This document shows positions 57,448-64,000 of a DNA stretch of 64,000 bases, in pieces. The position numbers were made by a program, and so were the translations under genes. Source of the stretch: Beduinella massiliensis. GTDB taxonomy: Bacteria; Bacillota; Clostridia; Christensenellales; Aristaeellaceae. Numbering within the stretch: position 1 is the first letter of the stretch; the number at the start of each line of letters is the position of its first letter. The notes under the pieces are model-generated. The model did no database searches. It saw only the letters and a program-made list of their open reading frames with translations, and was not told the origin of the DNA. The stretch covers positions 1,581,605 to 1,645,604 of the forward strand of contig NZ_LT963430.1 of NCBI RefSeq assembly GCF_900199405.1, read 5' to 3'.

Positions 57448-58821
57448 TCAGTTTCGTTCGCGCAAAATGCGCATGGGCTCGTACTTCATCGCGCAGAACG
57501 TGCTGACCGCGCCCGCCGTCGCTACCAGGACTAGGGCGATGCCCACGAGTTCCCAGACGGTTATGAGACTCAGCGTCGCGCTGATGTGGGTGATGGGCAC
57601 GTTGTCCGTGGCCAGCCCGTCGAAGGAGGCACCGCTCATTCCGATGGCCAAGCTCGGCCCGTTCAGTACCTGGGCCAACTGGTTGGACAGCAGCATATCG
57701 GTGACTGGCTGAGCCAACAGACTGCCTAGGGCGACGCCGAAACCCAGACAAACCGCCATGATGAGCGCGGATTCCAGCACCAGTTGAGTCGCGACCTTGC
57801 TCTTTTTCATGCCCATTGCCCGCAGAACGCCGATCTCATATTTTCGCTCTCGCACCACCAAAGAGGAAAGGATGAGCAAAACGGCCGCGCCCAGCGCCAG
57901 CACCACGCACAAGAAAATTAGGGAGATGACGCCCATCTGTTCGATGGGTTTTACAAAGGCGTCGTAGGCGACGGCGTCGGTGTTCAGGTTATAGTATTCG
58001 GAGAGGCCGGCAGCGTAGGCTTCCTGGGCGAAGGCGTCCAGATCGCCGGGGTTTTTCAGGAAAAAGGATGCTTGGAACGTGGGCTCGTAGGTATAGCGCG
58101 GGTCGGTCAGGAGATTATATTGGGTGAAGATCTCGTCGTCGCTATCCGTCTCCCCTTCGCCGTATGCCCGGTGGTAGACGCCTGTAACCTTGAGGAGCAT
58201 TTCCTCCAGGGGACGCCCCTGCTTGTCGGTGTAGTAGATGCTTTTCGCCTGAAAAGTGTCCCCGGGCTTAAGACCGTTCAATCCCGCCAAAGTGTCGGAG
58301 ATCACGCATTCGTCATCCGCCGTGGGAAAAACCCCTTTGATGAGTTTGGCCTGCCCGCCTTGGAACGGCTTGGCTTGGCTTACATCGTTGAACCCGCTGA
58401 GGATGTATTGGGGAAAACGGGTTTTCGCCGGGTCCTCGCCCGCTCGCTGCATCTCTATATCCCGGTAGTTAATCGGGGTGGTATACTTCAGGCCGTCCGC
58501 GATTGCCTCCATCTGGACGCTGTACACAGCCTTTTTCAGGTACTTGGAGGCGGACAGCCTTTGAAGCAGATCATCCGTGAGGGCGGGCTTGCGGAACGCC
58601 TCATCTTCTCCAAACGCTTCGCCGACCTTCACGTAATCGACGCTTAGGAGAACCTCGACGCTCAGCTGTTCCTTGTACTGAGCTGCGATGACGTTGGCGC
58701 CGTTGTAGACCACCAGCGTCACGCAGCTCATGGTGATGACCAGTAGAAAGAGCGCGGCCACCAGCGAGTTCCGCCCCGCGTTTCGGTACAGGTTTTGAAA
58801 GGCGTTTTTCAAAATATACAT
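57448..58821 (-). CDS. MacB/FtsX-type ABC permease
   Basis: 457 residues, four membrane helices: one at the N-terminus (about 18-40) and three at the end (about 300-330, 350-380, 415-440). A ~250-residue extracellular core domain lies between. VVRERKYEIGVLRAMGMKKSKVATQLVLES is the coupling region typical of MacB/FtsX. First gene of the operon, transcribed from the promoter in the 58822-58983 gap. Its substrate is unknown; MacB-type machines move peptides, lipoproteins or antibiotics, or transmit signals. Confidence 0.94.
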   Translation of the reverse strand: MYILKNAFQNLYRNAGRNSLVAALFLLVITMSCVTLVVYNGANVIAAQYKEQLSVEVLLSVDYVKVGEAFGEDEAFRKPALTDDLLQRLSASKYLKKAVYSVQMEAIADGLKYTTPINYRDIEMQRAGEDPAKTRFPQYILSGFNDVSQAKPFQGGQAKLIKGVFPTADDECVISDTLAGLNGLKPGDTFQAKSIYYTDKQGRPLEEMLLKVTGVYHRAYGEGETDSDDEIFTQYNLLTDPRYTYEPTFQASFFLKNPGDLDAFAQEAYAAGLSEYYNLNTDAVAYDAFVKPIEQMGVISLIFLCVVLALGAAVLLILSSLVVRERKYEIGVLRAMGMKKSKVATQLVLESALIMAVCLGFGVALGSLLAQPVTDMLLSNQLAQVLNGPSLAIGMSGASFDGLATDNVPITHISATLSLITVWELVGIALVLVATAGAVSTFCAMKYEPMRILRERN

Positions 58822-58856
58822 CGGACGGCACGCTCATTTCATTTAGGATTGGCATC

Positions 58857-58947
58857 AGTATAGCACGGTCAATGTTAATGCTGCGGCAAGGCGGAATCCC
58901 GCCACAAGGACGCCTTGCTTTTGCGTTAACATGACCCGTGGTATACT
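58857..58947. promoter_or_regulatory. Mirror-image divergent promoters, MacB-redox operon and its regulator genes
   Basis: Plus strand 58923-58947 reads GCGTTAACATGACC then CGTGG then TATACT. Minus strand 58881-58857 reads GCATTAACATTGACC then GTGC then TATACT. Both -10 boxes lack good -35 boxes, as expected for activator-driven promoters, and both carry the same upstream element. Between them a GC stem-loop pairs GCAAGGC (58886-58892) with GCCTTGC (58912-58918). An OmpR-type regulator binding the TTAACAT boxes would switch both directions together. Confidence 0.7.
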
Positions 58948-58983
58948 ACTTTGAATAAATTCAGATTGCGGCGGGTGATTGCG

Positions 58984-59652
58984 GTGCGTCTATTAGTAGT
59001 TGAAGATAACATGGAATTGGCGGATCTGATGAAGGAAAGGCTTTCCGGCTTTGGATATGTATGCGATGTGGCCTATGACGGGGCAAGCGGAGATCTGAAG
59101 GCCTCCGACAATGATTATGACGCGATTTTGCTGGATTTGAACCTGCCGGACAAGGATGGCTTCGACCTGCTGGAGGACTGGCGGGGCCGGGGGCTTTCTG
59201 CACCTGTCTTGATCATAACCGCCCGGGGCGGGCTGGAGCAACGGGTCAAGGGCCTACGGCTTGGCAGCGACGACTATATCACCAAGCCCTTTGAATTCGC
59301 GGAAGTGGACGCCCGCATCCAGGCGGTGATCCGGAGGTTCCGGGGCCGGGCGAATCCGGCCATTCTCATCGGGGCGCTATCTTTGGACCCGGCCACCCGG
59401 CGGGTAACGTTGAACGGGCAGGAGATTCCCCTTTCCTGCAAGGAATTTGATATTTTGGAATACTTGGCAAGTTGCTATCCCCGAATTGTATCTAATGAGG
59501 AATTGGCGGAACACGTCTACGATGAAAACTTCGATCCCTTTTCCGGGGTCATCCGGGTTCACATGGCGAACATCAAGAAAAAACTGAAAGCAGGGGATGT
59601 GCCAATTTTGCGGAATGAAAAAGGAAAGGGGTATTACCTGTGTCTAGAGTGA
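58984..59652 (+). CDS. OmpR-family response regulator
   Basis: 222 residues. Receiver MRLLVVEDNMELADLMKERL with phospho-acceptor Asp51 (LLDLNLPDKDG) and Lys in ITKPFEFAE. The C-terminal winged helix is EIPLSCKEFDILEYL...RVHMANIKKKL. GTG 58984 is preferred: it gives the standard MRLLVVEDN start. GTG 58975 is an alternative; a TTG at 58951 would sit too close to the promoter. It probably activates the divergent MacB-redox operon. Confidence 0.93.
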   Translation: MRLLVVEDNMELADLMKERLSGFGYVCDVAYDGASGDLKASDNDYDAILLDLNLPDKDGFDLLEDWRGRGLSAPVLIITARGGLEQRVKGLRLGSDDYITKPFEFAEVDARIQAVIRRFRGRANPAILIGALSLDPATRRVTLNGQEIPLSCKEFDILEYLASCYPRIVSNEELAEHVYDENFDPFSGVIRVHMANIKKKLKAGDVPILRNEKGKGYYLCLE

Positions 59653-60683
59653 AAAAGCAAACCTGGCTTTTGATTGCCGGGTATACCCTCCTGCTCAGCC
59701 TGAGTATTGTTCTGTGCTTTTACCTGTTCGTGCGCAATTCTGGCGCAGATACCAGCGCGCTGCCAAAGATCCTGTTTTACGCCCCAAGCGGCCAGACTAT
59801 TTTGGACAGCTCCGTCACCTCGGCAGAACTGCACGACTATTTTCGAGCGGCCTTTTTCCGATATTTGCCTGTGCTGGTCGCCTCCGTATGCCTGCTAGTT
59901 CTGTTATTTTCCTGCGTGCTGCTGCTGGGTTTCTGTACGCTGGAGCGCCGGCATAACAGAGTTATCGCCAGTGATCTGAGAGATTTGACGGAAGCGGAGC
60001 TTGAACGCATCCGGGAGATGGATTTAAAGGAAGAGTATCAAGGCATTCACGCGCGGCTTTCCGCGTATGAGGAGGATCAGCGGCGGCTCCATTCATTCAT
60101 TGCCCACGAGCAAAAAAATATGATCATGCTGATCAAAGCCCGGCTCGATCAAAATTCCGATCCGCTTTTAGTGCGGGACATCGAGAAGCTGGCCCAATCG
60201 GTAGACGACATTCTGACCGTATCCGCCCACCGGGACTCCAGCCATGAAACAGTGGACCTGGCGCTGATCGCAGCGGAGGAGTGTGACGCCTATCGAAACA
60301 TTTATTCCGATTTGATCTTTTCCTTTGACGAGAATGCCTCTTATACGATTCTGGGCAAGGAACAGTGGCTGCGCCGGGCTGTCGATAACCTGTTGGATAA
60401 CGCGGTCAAATATGGGGGTGGAAACCCGATTGAGGTGACTCTTGAGCAACAGCACAACAGCGTTTTACTCCACGTTCGGGATCACGGTGCTGGAATGAGC
60501 GAGGACGAGGCGGAACTGGTATTTGGATATGGCTACCAAATTAGAGCGTTGAACAAAGACGGCTATGGGATTGGGCTGAGTCTTGTACAGCATGTTTGCG
60601 CTTTGTGCGACGGCTTCATTCGAGTGAACAGCAAAAAGGGGCGGGGCAGTGAGTTTGTTTTAGCGTTTCCCCTAAATAGGTAA
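59640..60683 (+). CDS. Sensor histidine kinase of the MacB-redox locus
   Basis: 347 residues. TM1 about 9-31, a short extracellular loop of about 40 residues, TM2 about 75-98, then a dimerisation segment with HSFIAHEQKNMIMLIKARL (His156, HExKN rather than the common HELRTP). The HATPase has DNLLDNAVKYGGG, DHGAGMS and GYGIGLSLV. The short sensor loop suggests it reads the state of a membrane partner such as the ABC permease. GTG 59640 after AAAGGAAAGGGG overlaps the regulator gene by 13 bp. Confidence 0.92.
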   Translation: MSRVKKQTWLLIAGYTLLLSLSIVLCFYLFVRNSGADTSALPKILFYAPSGQTILDSSVTSAELHDYFRAAFFRYLPVLVASVCLLVLLFSCVLLLGFCTLERRHNRVIASDLRDLTEAELERIREMDLKEEYQGIHARLSAYEEDQRRLHSFIAHEQKNMIMLIKARLDQNSDPLLVRDIEKLAQSVDDILTVSAHRDSSHETVDLALIAAEECDAYRNIYSDLIFSFDENASYTILGKEQWLRRAVDNLLDNAVKYGGGNPIEVTLEQQHNSVLLHVRDHGAGMSEDEAELVFGYGYQIRALNKDGYGIGLSLVQHVCALCDGFIRVNSKKGRGSEFVLAFPLNR

Positions 60684-60712
60684 GTCTTTTTTATTAAAAC
60701 CTCCATAAACAG

Positions 60713-60744
60713 AAAAAGAGTGGCCTGCTTCACGTAGGCCGCTC
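60713..60744 (-). terminator. Terminator beyond the decayed transposase
   Basis: 9-bp stem (60718-60726 with 60736-60744, one G-U pair). On the minus strand it is followed by TTTTTCTG, so it closes the old transposase transcript. Confidence 0.7.
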
Positions 60745-60782
60745 CCAGATGATCAACAAAAGCCATGATTTCGCAGGGGAAA

Positions 60783-61554
60783 TCACGGCCTTTCATAAAA
60801 AAGAAGAGAGAAACGCAGAGCGAAGACATTCATCAAACGTTTTACGTTCTGGACGGCGGCAGTTAGAAAGCATTGCTTACGCATGGTTTGGATTCGGAGC
60901 ATGCGGGCAAAGAGCAGGCCGTGGTTTTGTTTGGACTCCGCAAAAGAGCGTTCAATGGTCCCTTTAAGCCATTCCTAAATCTGCCTTTCATTGGAAGATT
61001 TAGTAAAACGGGTAAGGGCGTCCAGGTCATTCTGCCGGACATGCCTTGTCACCATCTTCCGCGTGCTTTGCCGCTGAAACATTCTTTGCGCCTCAGACAA
61101 TCAGCACAAACTTTCGGATTACAGAAGTATTGCCGATATCCTTCTCGCGTCGTTGTTTTCCAGTTCAAAAGAGGGTGTTCTGGGCAACGATAAACGTCAT
61201 ATTTAAAGTCGTAAAGAAATCGCTACTTTCTGTAGTGCTCTCTGGCATGTGTGTGGCGTCGGTACCGATTAGGCCCTGGATTCCTTTTGCCCTCAACAGA
61301 TGTGCAATAGCGGCGTTGTGGTATCCCGCATCCATTCCATGTAAGTTGGTAAATAGCCTAAACGTGCTTTGATCTCTTGTACGTCCATTGTCCAGGCAAT
61401 ATAAATTCTTACAGTGACCATGGATGAAGCTGAAATCTGCTGCTGTTTCGACATTCTTCAGATAGAGGTGCTCTTTCGGCGCCAGATCTTCCAACAACAC
61501 GATCCTGCATTCATTCTGCCGGCCTATTTTCCGTTTTCGCAGCATTCGTTTCAT
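60783..61554 (-). pseudogene. Decayed IS1182-type transposase
   Basis: On the minus strand the N-terminal block LLEDLAPKEHLYLKNVETAADFS...LYCLDNGRTRDQ (61554 downward) and GTDATHM are recognisable. Then, in other frames, CPEHPLLNWK...YFCNPKVCADCLRRKECF (Cys cluster) and GTIERSFAESKQNHGLLFARM...QCFLTAAVQNVKRLM complete the C-terminus. Stops, frameshifts and an internal deletion between the first and second Asp break it. It is a different, more decayed copy than the one at 53042-54181. Confidence 0.85.
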
Positions 61555-61645
61555 CTACATGTTTTTCTTCTTTCGCCCTCTCTCTTCCTTTTTTCTTGAT
61601 ATGCTCAACCCCCTGACCACTTCCGTTAGTGGGTGTTAATGGTCT

Positions 61646-61692
61646 GAACGGCCGCTGTTGCAGATGCGGAAAATCTGCAACAGCGGCCGTTC
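61646..61692. repeat. Inverted repeat, dispersed hairpin family copy 3
   Basis: Perfect 20-bp arms (61646-61665 and 61673-61692) with a 7-nt loop. Core TGTTGCAGAT/ATCTGCAACA. It sits between the 5' side of the decayed IS1182-type gene and the 3' end of the RraA-like gene. Confidence 0.88.
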
Positions 61693-61751
61693 AAATAGGG
61701 CAGGATGTAAATGCACACGGTGGATTTCCCTCTTAAAGGGCAGCAAGCAGC

Positions 61752-62432
61752 TTAAAACAGAACCCCGCGTTCCAGCGCCTTTTGCGGCGTGATCTTTTCG
61801 GCAATGACGTGGCGCCAGCCTTTCTCTTCCTGCACCTTCAGCTCGGCCTCGACCAGAATGTCGTAGGCCATCTCGCGCGGCACGCGCACGACGCCATCGC
61901 AGTCGCCGAAGAGGACGTCGCCGGGGCGGATGAGGACGTCCCCGATTTGAATCGGAATCTCCCATGCGAGGATCTTGAAGTGAATCATCGGCGTGGGCGT
62001 CGTATAGCGATACCATGCCCGGAAACCCATTTCGCGGATGCGCTCGCTGTCGCGCACGCCGCCGTCGATGATCGCGCCCCGGCAGCCCATGACGATGGAC
62101 TGCGCGCTCATCATTTCTCCGTATTCAGCCTGTCCCTGCACGCCGCTGCAATCCCATACGGGAACGCAGTCCTCGTAGTAACCGCCCATGTACGCAGCGC
62201 GAACCCGCATCTCCTCGTCGAGCGGAATTTTTTCGTGCCAGGGCGCGCCCTTGACCGTATAGGCGAAACCGCACAGCTTCTGTCCTGGAACAACCGGCTT
62301 CAGATACGTGGGAAGCGTGCAGTTCGCGATGCCGTGCGCGTTCATCGTGTCGAACACGATGGCGCTGTGCAGATTTTTTTCGTAGCGGGCGATGAGCTCC
62401 TTTGGAGCGATGGGAAAAGATGAATGCTGCAT
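61752..62432 (-). CDS. RraA-like family protein (HMG/CHA aldolase type)
   Basis: 226 residues of the RraA/4-hydroxy-4-methyl-2-oxoglutarate aldolase fold. The metal and substrate motif is CRGAIIDGGVRDSERI (Arg-Asp pair near residue 125) and GDVLFGDCDGVVRVPRE follows (about 165-185). Members cleave short-chain keto acids or have lost activity. It is 27 bp from the aldo/keto reductase gene on the same strand, so a role in sugar-acid breakdown is likely. Confidence 0.88.
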   Translation of the reverse strand: MQHSSFPIAPKELIARYEKNLHSAIVFDTMNAHGIANCTLPTYLKPVVPGQKLCGFAYTVKGAPWHEKIPLDEEMRVRAAYMGGYYEDCVPVWDCSGVQGQAEYGEMMSAQSIVMGCRGAIIDGGVRDSERIREMGFRAWYRYTTPTPMIHFKILAWEIPIQIGDVLIRPGDVLFGDCDGVVRVPREMAYDILVEAELKVQEEKGWRHVIAEKITPQKALERGVLF

Positions 62433-62459
62433 AAATACCTCCTTTGAAGTCAGAGAGCC

Positions 62460-63440
62460 TCAGCTTTCGAGCTCCTGAACGCTATGGAACGGCAATTCGC
62501 TGCGAAGCGCGAGGATTTGCGCCCACTGCTCGGGGTAGATCATGTGATCGAGGGCCTCCAGGGTAGAGGCGAGATTGGAGGCGCGGCGGATGCCGTTCAG
62601 GGTGATGTCTACGTCCGGGTTGAGCAAAGAGACCTGCAGCGCCGCCGGGATGACGGGTACGTTCAACTCCCGGAGCAGCCTTTGCATGCGCTCCGCCGCT
62701 TGGCGGATGTGCAGCGCGCCGCCGACAAACGGGCGGCCGTCCCACCAGAGGTCGTGAAAGTTCAACGGGTCATCCGCCTTCACGACGCCGTAGTGCAGCA
62801 CCGCGGCGTTGAGGAATGCCGCGCCCTTCTCGCGGCACACGTCAATCAGCGACTGAGCGGAGGATTTGAGCAGGCTGTACTCCAGGTAGGAAAGCACGCT
62901 GTCCAGCCCGCCGTCACGCACGCCCAGCTCCAGGGCGTTTAAATCCCGCGTGCCCATGCCGATGTATCCGATCATGCCCTCCGACTTGCGGTCCCGCAGG
63001 AAGGGGATGACGTCGCGCACACAAACATTGTAGTTGTTGGTGTCGTGAATCTGGTACAGGTCGATGTAATCGGTGTGCAGGCGCTCAAAACTCTCATAGA
63101 ACGTGCGCTTGAATACCTCAAACGCGTCCGGCTGCTCGAAGGGGTAGCGGGACTTGGTGCAAAGAAAGATGCTGCTGCGGTCGATACGGCGGATAAAATC
63201 ACCCACGACGCATTCGCTGGGGCCGTAATCACAGGACGTATCAAATATGCGAAGGCCCGCTTCATAGCACTTTTCCATGAGCGCGCTGTCCTCGCGAATG
63301 GCTTCCTGCGAGACCTTTCCATCCCGCTCGCCGAGAAACGCACAGCCTACGCCGATGGGGAGCACGCGGCCGGAGGCCGTGCGCATGCGAAAGCCGCGAA
63401 GCACTTCCTTGATGGGTTTTCCAGAATGAGTCCGGGTCAT
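62460..63440 (-). CDS. Aldo/keto reductase
   Basis: 326-residue NADPH-type TIM barrel. The catalytic tetrad is visible: Asp in IFDTSCDYG, Tyr in the same block (CDYGPSE), Lys in LCTKSRYP and His in DLYQIHD. The C-terminal part lacks the usual GNxL cofactor tail, being closer to the short-chain sugar-lactone group (galactose/fucose dehydrogenase like). It overlaps the next gene by 4 bp. Confidence 0.9.
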   Translation of the reverse strand: MTRTHSGKPIKEVLRGFRMRTASGRVLPIGVGCAFLGERDGKVSQEAIREDSALMEKCYEAGLRIFDTSCDYGPSECVVGDFIRRIDRSSIFLCTKSRYPFEQPDAFEVFKRTFYESFERLHTDYIDLYQIHDTNNYNVCVRDVIPFLRDRKSEGMIGYIGMGTRDLNALELGVRDGGLDSVLSYLEYSLLKSSAQSLIDVCREKGAAFLNAAVLHYGVVKADDPLNFHDLWWDGRPFVGGALHIRQAAERMQRLLRELNVPVIPAALQVSLLNPDVDITLNGIRRASNLASTLEALDHMIYPEQWAQILALRSELPFHSVQELES

Positions 63441-64000
63441 AGAGATCCTCCTTCGTCGTCAAAAGGCGTTTGATAGGACGGCTTTCGGGAAAAGCGCTTC
63501 ATCCACAGCTTGCAGGTGAGAACGGATGCGGCGCAAAGGGATACCGCGAGCCATGGGCTGTCGACGCAGAGCGTTGCGGGCTCGCCGCCCGGCTCCTGAT
63601 ATTCGGCGTGCGTGATCTGATGCTCGCCGAACGCGCCGCCCTGCAGGATCAGCTTGCGCGGCTTTGCCGGGTGCAAATTGACGAGCGTCACCACGGCGAA
63701 ATCCGGATGAAGCTCGCTTACGAGCGCGGCGACGTCCGGCGGGAGCCCGGGACGCAGGGCTTCAGCGTCGTAATAACGGAGCGTGACGAGCAGCAGCCCG
63801 CCGTTGTAGACCGGGGGAAGGCCGCCCAGCGTCAGGTGTACGAGCGCTTCGGTGTTCACGGGATTTCGCTGCTGGAGATACGAGTCGGAATACGTCGATG
63901 GATCCTGAGCATCCTCGCGAATGGCCTTCATGCGAGCGTAGACCTGGGTAAGCGCATGGTCGAGGGCATCGAGCGGATACCCCGGGTACGCGCCGTTCAG
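63437..64000 (-). CDS. Unidentified protein, 3' portion (5' end outside window)
   Basis: At least 187 codons are present, continuing past the window edge: LNGAYPGYPLDALDHALTQVY...STYSDSYLQQRNPVNTEALVHLTLGG...YYDAEALRPGLPPDVAALVSELHPDFAVVTLVNLHP...RKLILQGGAFGEHQIT. I do not recognise the family. The last part looks like a beta-rich C-terminal domain with no membrane helix, ending in a basic tail. It is the upstream member of the reductase and RraA-like operon, so an enzyme of carbohydrate breakdown is possible. Confidence 0.6.
   Translation of the reverse strand: MNGAYPGYPLDALDHALTQVYARMKAIREDAQDPSTYSDSYLQQRNPVNTEALVHLTLGGLPPVYNGGLLLVTLRYYDAEALRPGLPPDVAALVSELHPDFAVVTLVNLHPAKPRKLILQGGAFGEHQITHAEYQEPGGEPATLCVDSPWLAVSLCAASVLTCKLWMKRFSRKPSYQTPFDDEGGSL

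Noticed and set aside
1-64000. rRNA or tRNA genes
   Set aside because: Intergenic gaps were read for conserved rRNA blocks and the tRNA T-loop and CCA pattern; none was convincing. A tRNAscan run would be the decisive test.

Overview
The window is a high-GC chromosome segment (roughly 60% by eye) from a low-redox, Gram-positive-type anaerobe. I infer a Clostridia-class gut bacterium, possibly of the Christensenellales type. The signs are strong Shine-Dalgarno sequences (AGGAGG), many GTG/TTG starts, consensus sigma-A promoters, rubredoxin, FeoAB, a SpoIID-domain protein, sugar importers driven by YesM/YesN-type two-component systems, and a large secreted Cna_B/SdrD_B protein. The species cannot be fixed from the sequence. 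I saw no rRNA, tRNA, prophage or CRISPR array.

Layout. 1-4.9 kb: molybdenum cofactor genes (moaC, moaA, moaB/mog) and the molybdate importer modABC, with a highly structured leader before modA that is a molybdenum-cofactor riboswitch candidate. 5-10 kb: rubredoxin, ebfC-recR, a lipoprotein, a small EamA transporter and a YfhO-family membrane protein. 10.4-17.3 kb: an MBL-fold hydrolase followed by an ATPase-less sugar importer (two permeases and a binding protein) and its sensor/regulator pair. 17.4-25 kb: sirtuin, FeoA/FeoB with a small Cys-rich partner, pyrophosphatase, a PanE-like reductase, a C26 amidohydrolase and a SpoIID/SH3 protein. 25-28.7 kb: a lone serine recombinase, a CapA-like phosphatase, an acetyltransferase, a cysteine-less HMA-like protein and an acyl-ACP thioesterase. 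29-36.8 kb: one gene for a ~2625-residue secreted repeat protein. 37-44.5 kb: a paired radical-SAM/DUF4130 DNA-metabolism module, an AbrB-MGT glycosyltransferase operon, TetR plus a shortened oleate-hydratase-like flavoprotein, and a sugar isomerase/oxidoreductase pair.

44.6-51.5 kb: a second ATPase-less sugar importer with its own phosphatase and YesM/YesN pair; its regulator appears to start at CTG, and seven consecutive stem-loops precede the binding-protein gene. 51.7-54.2 kb: a complete IS3-family element abutting a 5'-truncated IS1182-type transposase. 54.4-60.7 kb: the most unusual locus. A MacB-like ABC permease and ATPase, a 48-residue CXXC membrane peptide, a NapH-like polyferredoxin and a protein joining a MacB-type extracellular domain to a TlpA thioredoxin form one minus-strand operon. 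A two-component system is divergent to it, and the two promoters are near copies of each other. 60.7-64 kb: a decayed IS1182-type transposase, then RraA-like, aldo/keto reductase and an unidentified partial gene.

Three intergenic hairpins (4.9, 54.3 and 61.7 kb) share the core TCTGCAACA in their right arm and look like a dispersed repeat family; two of them lie beside IS1182-type remnants.
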